Part shown: positions 19,501 to 26,095 of the stretch, in pieces
Layout of the letters: each line of letters begins with the position of its first letter
Numbering within the stretch: the first letter of the stretch is position 1
DNA from: CAWFFV01 sp963814985
Lineage (GTDB): Bacteria; Chloroflexota; Ktedonobacteria; Ktedonobacterales; Ktedonobacteraceae
Length of the DNA stretch: 29,155 nucleotides
Direction: 5' to 3'
Assembly (NCBI GenBank): GCA_963814985.1
Contig: CAWFFV010000077.1
Span: forward strand, 1-29,155
Translations under genes and position numbers: made by a program
The notes under the pieces: generated by a model
Seen by the model: the letters and a program-made list of their open reading frames with translations, nothing else
Told to the model about the DNA's origin: nothing
Databases searched by the model: none

Positions 19501-20307
19501 AATGAGCGTCAAGAGGCTCTGCTCACTCCTTATATCCAGTTTGCTGCTAGTGTGGAGGGAGTGTGTACAATCTCAGGAGATGAGAAAAAGCAGTTTATCA
19601 CAACTCTCTTTGACTTACTCCTCGCGCAAGCCAATCCTATCACTTTTGAGCGCCTTGCGACTTTTCTGCAGAATGAACCTGAAAATGTTATGGTACCGTG
19701 GCGGGAGTATCTTGCTCAGCATCCAATGTCAAGGCAAAAGCTTTCTGAGCCCGCTATTGTCCAACCCACCCTGGTGGGAGAAACCAGTGAGGAGCCCCTT
19801 GCATACTGGTATGCCGCTTTTTGTATGGCATGGGTGTTAACATTTAGTCGACGGATTAAGAAGATTGGTGAAACCTGGAAGAAGCATAAGTCCGTTCTTG
19901 AGAAGCATCCAGAGAGAATAACTGAGAGCAGGCGTGAGCGGATAGAATTAGCATATGATTTTCTGGTGGCATGTGAGAATAATGATGATCATATTATCGT
20001 AGCATGTGCTGATCGAATACAACAGAGCAAGCCCTTCTATCGGCTCACAAAGGAAGAGGAGCAACGTATCCAAAAGGCCAGAAGACGTATCGGTAAAGCT
20101 ACACCCCAAATCAGGAAGCAAAGATATGCGCAACAGATGCCACCAGGAAATGAGAAGGTGCCCTCTGGTCCCCAATCCATGCGGCCCCCCGAGCCAGATA
20201 TGCATCCTAAGCCACTTCCCGTAATCCGTCCTGACCAACTGCCACGCAAGCCTGATCAACAGAACAATAATCCCAATGCGCGAGGCGAAAGCGGTGAGCA
20301 ACAATGA
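16582..20307 (+). CDS. GAP1-type (GTPase-associated protein 1) paralogue 2, intact, 1241 aa
   Basis: I recognise the GAP1 N-type-2 domain at about 1-125 (MIEQLWYTSSTIGV, FRIRAASKGLMD, then KVYLGRDSVGRPGNFFSHLL) and the GAP1 middle domain at about 150-225 (EEHLPFIIQAYLTRKTGQRL, LTFSTYESDV, TDIVGTCW). The remaining 1000 residues are mainly helical with Leu-rich repeats such as LLQSLVSDAQLW. Near 1080 a hydrophobic YWYAAFCMAWVLTFSRRIKK occurs, and the protein ends in a Pro-rich tail (MPPGNEKVPSGPQSMRPPEP). GAP1 proteins are predicted partners of GTPases in NTP-dependent conflict systems; their biochemical role is unproven. Start ATG 16582 is chosen because it matches the start of paralogue 3; ATG 16576 and far upstream codons overlap paralogue 1. 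It overlaps the next gene by 4 bp. Confidence 0.88.
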   Translation: MIEQLWYTSSTIGVDAFVRGFRIRAASKGLMDTRSERVKMLSRYLGYVLPPGMDSYAVDLRTTPISLVLINTGAERVLVNKVYLGRDSVGRPGNFFSHLLAGLPQDFSIKDAIALWRSPSWQIADANDPNLELDLVRITEWDKAEKIKFAEVEEHLPFIIQAYLTRKTGQRLYIIADSADKVAALISGLALCLPRNLLENLTFSTYESDVTKATTDIVGTCWIANTDRDRRAEQVALDFCKREGLVLDCRRPAENSLLVDTPLAAEFAKYATKCLLSKEMEQLEQLQKDVQEIPNLTVEKFLEIYKNTVVDVKNLSKENIEFYLTTPHYTLRMLRTKGFNERLIDFCCEDKDWWNLRLKPIITNLQRQSEQNSKLARQLDRFAMLYAIPVALAAMKGNLAAIGAIPNEENTATEIDSGSDGSIFITMLDVMRCVEPPFLNSNVWIAFLEKISRDNNALNFLASRWEIYTQLLDYWALVLSPTPEHNKLIRRVLSLITWSNFGEFLTLRLHSEWHAIGTALLLRDSSKILEPQTVKNLEQQYFQVIETFLEYFVKDAQAGRLVVDLVIKLAKSGYVGNKRYHLQVENLLQSLVSDAQLWRVATRLITSLAESNYAATEGYSRSVGALLQYLLANEASWQEAMDLYTRLRQSGNFNVIRLIPMVLDSEMSKKNLGGVLDAILQTDQERAEFFVRHGSRYLKTPEQFRVMLDLFARLVKSDSSGKMDWLFLLLDSVQGEAHGREVLRAARLNPEQLATVLERYGLRFLQSPTLAPLMLQMFGWLMRTDYPGKLALLKIVLDAQVEVAVLEEALHVASFSIQECRDFFDRYGSQLLPSYLTSPSLLEYISKYLQAFTFDDLERPEAKGFLLLLYKYMQALPMKASAHIQSWYEISAFMEQQDMTKKVPFLAAIHNLPAETRSAPSEKFTERLAMALTFCVKDTADLKDIIPTISSLIQVEKTQLLRQMANYAGQRYRNERQEALLTPYIQFAASVEGVCTISGDEKKQFITTLFDLLLAQANPITFERLATFLQNEPENVMVPWREYLAQHPMSRQKLSEPAIVQPTLVGETSEEPLAYWYAAFCMAWVLTFSRRIKKIGETWKKHKSVLEKHPERITESRRERIELAYDFLVACENNDDHIIVACADRIQQSKPFYRLTKEEEQRIQKARRRIGKATPQIRKQRYAQQMPPGNEKVPSGPQSMRPPEPDMHPKPLPVIRPDQLPRKPDQQNNNPNARGESGEQQ

Positions 20308-22265
20308 TTGAACAGTTATGGTATACATGGTCTCCTGTTGGGATAGATAGTTTGAGGGGATTTCGTATCCGGGCGACTTCTAAAGGGCTAATGGACTCAA
20401 ATAGCGAGCGTGTCAGAACGCTCTCCCGCTACCTGGGTTACTCGTTGCCGCCTGGAACGGATTCTTATACGGTTGACCTGAATGCGGCCCCGGTATCCCT
20501 GGCTCTGATCAACACCAGCCGAGAACGTATACTGGTTAATAAGGTCTATCTTAAGCACAACGGTGCCGGAGGACGTAACAATTTCTTTGCTCATCTCCTT
20601 GCCGAGCTACCAGCAGACTTCTCTGCCCCAGATGCGATTGCTCTCTGGAAATCACCATTTTGGGTACGTTCGGATACCTCTTTGAGTCAAGCCCAATTCG
20701 CGTTGCCACTTGTTACCAGGCATGATCTGCGTACAGGTCCAGAATTTGATTTTGTAGAGGTAAAAGATGCACTCCCTTTTGTGATCCAAGCTTATCTTGC
20801 TCTCCTGGGAACACAAAAAAAGCTCTATATTTTTGCACCGGCTGATCAGGTTGCGGCCTTAATTGCGGGACTTGTAAGCTGTCTTCCCAAAACATGGATA
20901 AACAATCTAACCTTCAGTACCTATGAAGCTGATATTACCAGGACGTCAGCACAGATCGTAGGAACATGTTTGCCTCCTACGACCAACAGTAAGCAGGACC
21001 CGTTTGCTGTATATCTGCAAGGGACCAATCTGGCTATCAATTGCTATACGGGAAACCACTCTTCGCTTGAAGAAAATGCAGATGCAGAATTCTTTGCGGC
21101 ACATGCCACCCAATACCTGGTCACTGGAAACAGAAATAAGCTTACGCGTCTGCTTGCCAGAATTGAGCCAGTGGAGAATGTAGATGTGAAGACATTCTTG
21201 ACGAATGCTAAACAGGAGATCGTAGGAGAGGAAGATACGATCAATTTCGATTCTGCGCTATCCAATTCATCTGTGCCATCTGTGGAGTCGGTGCACAAAC
21301 AACAAATTACAGATTTGCTTGCCCAGTCAGTTCTTGCCGCAAAGTCGCTGGCACATCCTTCAGTACAACATGCGATTCTTGATCTGGTAATAGGAGATGA
21401 TCTCTGGTGGAAAAATACTGGTCGGGAGTTGCTTTCCACGTTATCCCTGGAAGCTGAAAAGCAAAGCAACCTGGAGATGCGGGAAAATATCACCAATGCT
21501 CTGGCTGGCCTGGCTACGAAAGTTATAGACCAGACCGGAGACGCCATTAAGCAGCAAGATGAGCCTAACTTTCTTCGTCTCCTTGAACTCCTCTTTTGTC
21601 TGGTTCCTACCGGCCCCATTTCGTCCAGGTTCTCTGGTTATATTAAGCTGTATCTGCACACCTTTAGCTTCAGCGATCTTGAGCGTTCCTCTGCCAGAGA
21701 GATCCTGCAACTCATTCAAGATATGTTCTCATCACGCCTTGTGCCAGAATTACGTACGCGTGTACAGAACTGGCTTACTGTCTGGGCCTCTATCGAGCAG
21801 TTGAAGATGACAAAAAAAGCCTTGACGGCTCTGGCCTCCGCTATTTCTTCTCTGCCCACAGAGACACATATGCAATTTTTAGAGAAGTTGGGTGTATCAT
21901 GTGTTCCCCTCGTTGAATGTGAACTTGATCTGATGTGTGTGCTCCACACAATGGCTACGGTGTTTACACAAAGTCAGGTACTCCAATTGTTCTTGTATAT
22001 GGCAGAGATGGCAGGCGAGGAATATAAGCGCACACAGAAAGAGGGACAGCTCGTCCCATATATTCGTATGGCGTTACAATATGATCTGCTCTACGAGCTT
22101 TCTGCTGTTGAGCAGGAGCAAGTAGTGACACCACTACTTAAAAGACTTCTGCAAAATATAGATAACAAAGCATTTAGTATTCTTGATAAACTCGTGCAAT
22201 CCTGGCCGGCCCGTTATGGTCCTGTATGGGCAACACAGGTTTCTAAGTGGAAGTCATCAGTGTAG
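20304..22265 (+). CDS. GAP1-type (GTPase-associated protein 1) paralogue 3, short form, 653 aa
   Basis: The start codon lies in an ATGA overlap with paralogue 2, implying coupled translation. The N-terminal domain (MIEQLWYTWSPVGIDSLRGF, KGLMDSNSERV, GGRNNFFAHLLAELP) and middle domain (DALPFVIQAYLALLGTQKKL, NNLTFSTYEADITR, IVGTCLPP) are clear. From about residue 260 the sequence diverges from the paralogues, remains helical, and stops early: it lacks the 500-600 extra helical residues, the hydrophobic WYA..M.WVLTFSRR segment and the Pro-rich tail. It may act as a different subunit of a GAP1 complex. Its stop codon is immediately overlapped by the palindrome at 22265. No damage is visible. Confidence 0.85.
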   Translation: MIEQLWYTWSPVGIDSLRGFRIRATSKGLMDSNSERVRTLSRYLGYSLPPGTDSYTVDLNAAPVSLALINTSRERILVNKVYLKHNGAGGRNNFFAHLLAELPADFSAPDAIALWKSPFWVRSDTSLSQAQFALPLVTRHDLRTGPEFDFVEVKDALPFVIQAYLALLGTQKKLYIFAPADQVAALIAGLVSCLPKTWINNLTFSTYEADITRTSAQIVGTCLPPTTNSKQDPFAVYLQGTNLAINCYTGNHSSLEENADAEFFAAHATQYLVTGNRNKLTRLLARIEPVENVDVKTFLTNAKQEIVGEEDTINFDSALSNSSVPSVESVHKQQITDLLAQSVLAAKSLAHPSVQHAILDLVIGDDLWWKNTGRELLSTLSLEAEKQSNLEMRENITNALAGLATKVIDQTGDAIKQQDEPNFLRLLELLFCLVPTGPISSRFSGYIKLYLHTFSFSDLERSSAREILQLIQDMFSSRLVPELRTRVQNWLTVWASIEQLKMTKKALTALASAISSLPTETHMQFLEKLGVSCVPLVECELDLMCVLHTMATVFTQSQVLQLFLYMAEMAGEEYKRTQKEGQLVPYIRMALQYDLLYELSAVEQEQVVTPLLKRLLQNIDNKAFSILDKLVQSWPARYGPVWATQVSKWKSSV

Positions 22266-22331
22266 TGTGGGTTTTGTTGCTCGTGGCAGAGATTGCGCCG
22301 CAATCTCTGCCACGAGCAACAAAACCCACAC
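22265..22331. repeat. 67-bp perfect palindrome, family copy 2
   Basis: Two 33-bp arms pair perfectly around a single central C at 22298. The left arm starts GTGTGGGTTTTGTTGCTCGT and the core is GAGATTGCG-C-CGCAATCTC. Its first base is the last base of the GAP1-3 stop codon. It could fold as a very stable hairpin in the mRNA and reduce read-through or protect the 3' end, but no T run follows. It shares its architecture with the copies at 5495 and 24638. Confidence 0.95.
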
Positions 22332-22548
22332 CAAACATCTTGCGAAGCGCCGCAAGCGGAAGGGGTGCAGGGTCTCCCTGCCGGGGTTTGGGGTGTCCCC
22401 AAAAAACTCTTATTACCTCTTTTATGTGCCGCCGCAGGCGGTGCGAGAAAAAAAGGGGTAGGAGTAATTATAAAATAGTGTAACTATTGTCAGTAATGTT
22501 GTATTATGATAGGAATATAGAGCCAATCAATATAGCTTGGAGAGATAT
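22332..22548. other. hairpin-rich tail of the repeat element and leader of the next gene
   Basis: Four small inverted repeats follow the palindrome: CTTGCG/CGCAAG (22339-22356), GCAGGG-TCT-CCCTGC (22367-22381), TTGGGG-TGT-CCCCAA (22388-22402) and CCGCC-GCA-GGCGG (22429-22441). The last resembles the GCCACC-GCA-GGTGGC hairpin next to copy 1. From 22450 the sequence is AT-rich and must hold any promoter of the next gene, but I see no convincing -35/-10 pair. Confidence 0.5.
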
Positions 22549-24087
22549 ATGAGTAGTAATGCTTTAGGAAATTCTCTGCAAGCGCTGGCAGAGCAAATAA
22601 ACGGATGTGATGCCAACGCTGCTATGCGTTTAAAACGTCTAAAGGATGCTGTTGAGCGCGGAGTAGATGCCAATATATGGGCCGCTACAGACATTTATAA
22701 GATCATTGATCCGGAAACGATCACCGAGAACTTTAAAAGTCAACTGGTTACCAGTACCATCATTGGCTTTGTGGAACTGGTAAGAAATACCTTTATTTTT
22801 GCTCCTATTATTCTCACCTGGTATAGCATTTCGCAAGCAACGACAAAATATAACGAGTTACTGGAATCTGCTATCCAGCATCATAACCTGGACCTTGTCT
22901 CACAGCCGTTCCTCTACCTCTGGCAGCAGCGCTTTGGGGGAACATTACCAGGCTGGCTGACTCTGAGTAGCATTGCTACAGCGGATGCTGTCATCCTTGT
23001 GGTTATCTTTGCTCTCACCTTTTTCGCTTACATCTTATCCAATACAAATGCAGCGTGGAGGGAACAACAGGCGCGTAAACTTCGGTCCGATCTTGTTCAG
23101 GTTATTGCAGATACCACTCTTTTCCTGCATAGTAAAACCAGGCAGACACAACCCTTGATTCCAACGCAACCTCTGACCGCTGGCGACAACCTGGAGAAAG
23201 TGGCTCTACAATTTGATGCCATGTCGCGACAGATAGTGGGCCAGTTTACACAGATGACGCAGCAAGTCACTGATCGGTTTGAACGAATGGCGGGGGATGT
23301 CACTGGTCGGTTTGCTACGATGGCCCAGGAGACAAGGACACAGTTTGACCAGATCGGGCAAGAGGCGACACGCCAGTTGCAAAAAGGAAGCGAATATCTG
23401 CGTGATTTAGGCGATCTTACTTCTGGTGTTGTACAGATAGCGCACGATATGCAATCTGCTGCCAGCGAGCTACGGGCTACTAATGGAGAACTCTCTGCCA
23501 GCATCAATAGTTTGGTTGTGCCTGCTGAAGCTCTGGCGAAGCAGCAGGCGGAACTAGTGGATGCTGTGAATACCTCTGTGGATCTGCTCAAGAATACCAG
23601 CCGGGCAATAGATGGCCTTGTGACGAAACAAGAGAGCTGGGGGGCCGACCTGAAAGGCACACTGGACACATTGGAGCTGGGTGTCGAGAATGCTGTAACA
23701 TTAGTGAATGGGGTAGAAGACTTTATTACACAACAGCGCACATTCTTACAACATCTACAAAATGAACATGATACACAAAGTAAGCTGGCTATTATGATGT
23801 CCGATGCAACTGTCCGTGTCAAAGAATCGCTGGAGAGTCTAAAAGACGGATCAGTCTCTTTGCGTAAGATATCAGTAGATATGAATGATATTATGCGCAT
23901 GCAGGCCTCCAGGAAACCTGGAGATACGAGCCAGCCCTCCGAGGTTGCCAGTCAGGCTACTGTAGAAGCCATCGAAAACGCTGGCACAACGCTCAAAGCC
24001 TCAGCAGTAGCGATCTACAAAGCCAGCCAGAGACTCACAGAAGTCCTCGATAATTGGGAGCAAAGCCGACAAAATGGTCATGCATAA
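22549..24087 (+). CDS. two-TM membrane protein with long cytoplasmic coiled coil (MotA/ZorA-like role proposed)
   Basis: A 512-residue protein. A helical N-terminal region precedes membrane helix 1 (about 72-94, VELVRNTFIFAPIILTWYSI), a 45-residue segment, helix 2 (about 142-164, ADAVILVVIFALTFFAYILS), then a long heptad-rich region from about 175 to 505. There, units such as FDAMSRQIVGQFTQMTQQVT, FERMAGDV and FATMAQETRTQFDQIG recur about every 14-15 residues. Start ATG 22549 is preferred over TTG 22537 because GGAG (22539-22542) then has normal spacing. It lies 24 bp before a MotB-like gene, so the pair may form a membrane motor or sensor like MotAB or ZorAB. It could equally be a chemoreceptor-like signalling protein; I see no MA hairpin motif. 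Confidence 0.65.
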   Translation: MSSNALGNSLQALAEQINGCDANAAMRLKRLKDAVERGVDANIWAATDIYKIIDPETITENFKSQLVTSTIIGFVELVRNTFIFAPIILTWYSISQATTKYNELLESAIQHHNLDLVSQPFLYLWQQRFGGTLPGWLTLSSIATADAVILVVIFALTFFAYILSNTNAAWREQQARKLRSDLVQVIADTTLFLHSKTRQTQPLIPTQPLTAGDNLEKVALQFDAMSRQIVGQFTQMTQQVTDRFERMAGDVTGRFATMAQETRTQFDQIGQEATRQLQKGSEYLRDLGDLTSGVVQIAHDMQSAASELRATNGELSASINSLVVPAEALAKQQAELVDAVNTSVDLLKNTSRAIDGLVTKQESWGADLKGTLDTLELGVENAVTLVNGVEDFITQQRTFLQHLQNEHDTQSKLAIMMSDATVRVKESLESLKDGSVSLRKISVDMNDIMRMQASRKPGDTSQPSEVASQATVEAIENAGTTLKASAVAIYKASQRLTEVLDNWEQSRQNGHA

Positions 24088-24111
24088 TCGATATAAGGAA
24101 GAGGTGTGTCT

Positions 24112-24616
24112 ATGCGTGAACCACGCGTTCGCGATACTGTGCTGCTGAGTGGATGGCTGTTTGCTGATTTGCTCCTGGCCCTTGCTATCATTTTCCTGGC
24201 GAATACAGGTGGAATACAACTAAAACCTATTCCGACGCCAACGCCAACGGTGACCCCGACTCCAACGCCAATACCGCGCCTGGAATTCTAAGTTCCAGCG
24301 GATCACCTTGACAATTGCTGATGTGGATGCTTTCCTCACTGGTTCATCGCAGGACAATGATCTCAAACAACAGTTGAGAAATCAATCTGTTCTTAGGGGA
24401 CGTAGTGTAGGACTTGCGCTTGTGTATGGAGGAGATCCCTCCTGTGCCGATCCCACCCAGGCCTATCACATTGCCGACAATATATATAACCTCTTGCGCA
24501 GTTTAGGTCAAGAGGGCTTTGCCTTTCAAAGGGCGTCTTATTATGATGATCTTTGTTGGATCGGCGCTCAACCTAGCCAGGTACATATCGATGTTTACCT
24601 GTTTCTGAACACATGA
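24112..24616 (+). pseudogene. MotB/OmpA-like one-pass membrane protein, single frameshift
   Basis: The first frame starts at ATG 24112 (site aaggaagagg): MREPRVRDTV, then a membrane helix LSGWLFADLLLALAIIFLAN with an Asp at its start, the position of the ion-carrying Asp in MotB, then a Thr-Pro linker (PTPTPTVTPTPTPIP), and hits TAA at 24289-24291. One base removed near 24288 joins it to the frame that reads FQRITLTIADVDAFL, GRSVGLALVYGGDP, AYHIADNIYNLLRSLG and PSQVHIDVYLFLNT to 24616. That part has strand-helix-strand order like an OmpA-type domain, but lacks the usual TD..L.R peptidoglycan motif. Joined length is about 167 aa. The likely partner is the preceding gene. A sequencing error would restore it. 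Confidence 0.6.
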
Positions 24617-24637
24617 ACTTTAGAGCAGAGGAAGCGT

Positions 24638-24710
24638 TGTGTATGGATTTTGTTGCCCGTGGCAGAGATTGCGTCGCAATCTCTGCCACGGGCAACAAAA
24701 TCCATACACA
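24638..24710. repeat. 73-bp perfect palindrome, family copy 3, between convergent genes
   Basis: Two 36-bp arms pair perfectly around a single central T at 24674. The left arm starts TGTGTATGGATTTTGTTGCC, and the core GAGATTGCG-T-CGCAATCTC is identical to copy 2 apart from the centre base. It lies between the end of the MotB-like gene and the end of the leftward TIR-like gene (3 bp away), a place where a bidirectional transcription barrier would be expected. No flanking T runs are present. Confidence 0.95.
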
Positions 24711-24713
24711 TCA

Positions 24714-25898
24714 CTAATGCAGCCATATTTGTACATTGCTGAAGGCAACCTCGGTTGGTTGATTTACCGCTGCGGCATACAATCCAATCTCTCCTGGATT
24801 AATAGCAGCATTGTCAACCTGACCAATAAACATTTTATTGACATAGAGGTAGATAGTTGTGTTTTGCACAATCACAGTTAGCGTGTTGGTCTCTCCCATG
24901 TGATCTAGCATAGTCCAGGTATCAGGTGTCAAGTTAGTACCTTCGGTCGCTTTGTGATCGGAAGTGCACTTCGTCTGATCATTGCCGTTGCATACATGAA
25001 TGCTCAGGTCGCCAGCGGTGTCGAGTGAAAAACGGTAGAACGTTGAAACCTTGCTGTCTGAGCCAAAAATCAATCCACCTGCATTGCCATTGATAATCTC
25101 CATCTGGACTTGATAGGCGAAGTTCTTGAACTTAAAGTTTATATGATTTGCCATACACGGTGTGTACTGTCCTGGAGTGATAGTAGATATGTGATACTTG
25201 CCATTCTGAAACTTACAGGTATCATTCTCATCCCACTTACTATTATTGCTATTCTTTGTCAATGGATTATCCAACGCAGGATTACCCTGTATCGCTGTGT
25301 TATAGCGCTTTTGCCAGGCAGAAATTGTTATGGCAGTTGCAGTCATCTGACGAGCAACTATGGTCGCCGTTATATTCGGTGTGGGCGTAGAATGCATTCT
25401 ATAATCAATTAGCCCACCAACACTAATGAGGACTACTAGCAACAAGACCGATGCGGTGACGAGAATGCGAGGTAGTTTCTGCTCTTCACGACGTTCACCG
25501 GGTATCCCGCTGTAATTCAAGACACGTGATGCTTTTTCCAATGTTGTCTGATAATTCTCGCCCTGACCATCATACGTTTGAATAATTGACCAGGGAAACT
25601 CCACTTTCTGGGGATCAGAGGACTTGCATGTGATTGCTAGAATACCCCGCATGCGTTGCTGGGCAACTCTGTCTAATGCATTTTCTATCTGTAAGCGTAT
25701 CTTTTTTGAACGCATGCTTTCTGGGGTGCGGACTAAAAGTAGCCAGTCTGCGGATTTTGGCTTCGGCTGGTTGTCTGTAAAAGAGAAATCAGGGTCATTG
25801 AAGGCGTCGATACCTTTCTCTTGCAGATCGTCTATCAATTGTTTGGTAAAATGCTTATCTTCAAGTTCATTGCTCACTAAGACGTGAGGTTTGTCCAT
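24714..25898 (-). CDS. TIR-like domain / membrane helix / concanavalin-like (LamG-type) ectodomain protein
   Basis: A 394-residue protein. Residues 5-130 resemble a TIR-type domain: HVLVSNELEDKHFTKQLIDD, LQEKGIDAFNDPDF, SADWLLLVRTPES, and E72 in LQIENAL at the place of the NADase glutamate of active TIRs. A membrane helix follows at about 144-164 (ILVTASVLLLVVLISVGGLI), then a Thr-rich stalk. From about 240, a beta-sandwich like those of the LamG/DUF1080 group (GLIFGSDSKVSTFYRFSLDT, WTMLDHMGETNTLTVIVQNT, GEIGLYAAAV) ends at the stop. The topology would place TIR inside and the lectin-like domain outside. Start ATG 25898 has AGGAGG at normal spacing; the upstream ATG 25919 is not used. Sensor-effector function is inferred. 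Confidence 0.65.
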   Translation of the reverse strand: MDKPHVLVSNELEDKHFTKQLIDDLQEKGIDAFNDPDFSFTDNQPKPKSADWLLLVRTPESMRSKKIRLQIENALDRVAQQRMRGILAITCKSSDPQKVEFPWSIIQTYDGQGENYQTTLEKASRVLNYSGIPGERREEQKLPRILVTASVLLLVVLISVGGLIDYRMHSTPTPNITATIVARQMTATAITISAWQKRYNTAIQGNPALDNPLTKNSNNSKWDENDTCKFQNGKYHISTITPGQYTPCMANHINFKFKNFAYQVQMEIINGNAGGLIFGSDSKVSTFYRFSLDTAGDLSIHVCNGNDQTKCTSDHKATEGTNLTPDTWTMLDHMGETNTLTVIVQNTTIYLYVNKMFIGQVDNAAINPGEIGLYAAAVNQPTEVAFSNVQIWLH

Positions 25899-25936
25899 AA
25901 TATCCCTCCTAAGCATCAAATATATGGTTTAGGAGT

Positions 25937-25966
25937 AGTATAACAGAACCACAGAGTACTATTCAA
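25937..25966 (-). promoter_or_regulatory. promoter of the TIR-like gene
   Basis: On the minus strand a -35 TTGAAT (25961-25966) and a -10 TATACT (25937-25942) are 18 bp apart, leaving a short leader before ATG 25898. Confidence 0.55.
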
Positions 25967-26053
25967 TCCATAGTGGATAACAGGGCTTCAACAGAAAAGC
26001 CCAAATCGCCAAAAATTGACAAATTGAGCTTGGAATGAGACATTGCCTCATGT

Positions 26054-26087
26054 TAACCAGAGTAACCAGAGTAACCAGAGTAACCAC
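26054..26087. repeat. 9-bp tandem repeat
   Basis: Three perfect copies of taaccagag (26054, 26063, 26072) plus a partial fourth. The array is just past the end of the small Pro-rich membrane protein gene and encodes a GYSGYSGYSG string in one minus-strand frame. Confidence 0.85.
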
Positions 26088-26095
26088 AAGGAGGA

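Noticed and set aside
22265..22331. Palindrome copies as ordinary intrinsic terminators
   Set aside because: None is followed by a T run on either strand and stems are far longer than usual, though an RNA 3'-end role remains possible.
22537..22548. TTG start for the coiled-coil membrane protein
   Set aside because: GGAG at 22539-22542 is a ribosome binding site for ATG 22549 and would lie inside the gene if TTG were used.
23097..23900. Minus-strand 267-codon ORF
   Set aside because: It is opposite the well-supported coiled-coil gene, Ser/Cys-rich as expected of an antisense reading, and has no family resemblance.
25899..25919. Upstream ATG of the TIR-like gene
   Set aside because: AGGAGG at 25905-25910 lies inside that extension and is properly spaced for ATG 25898.
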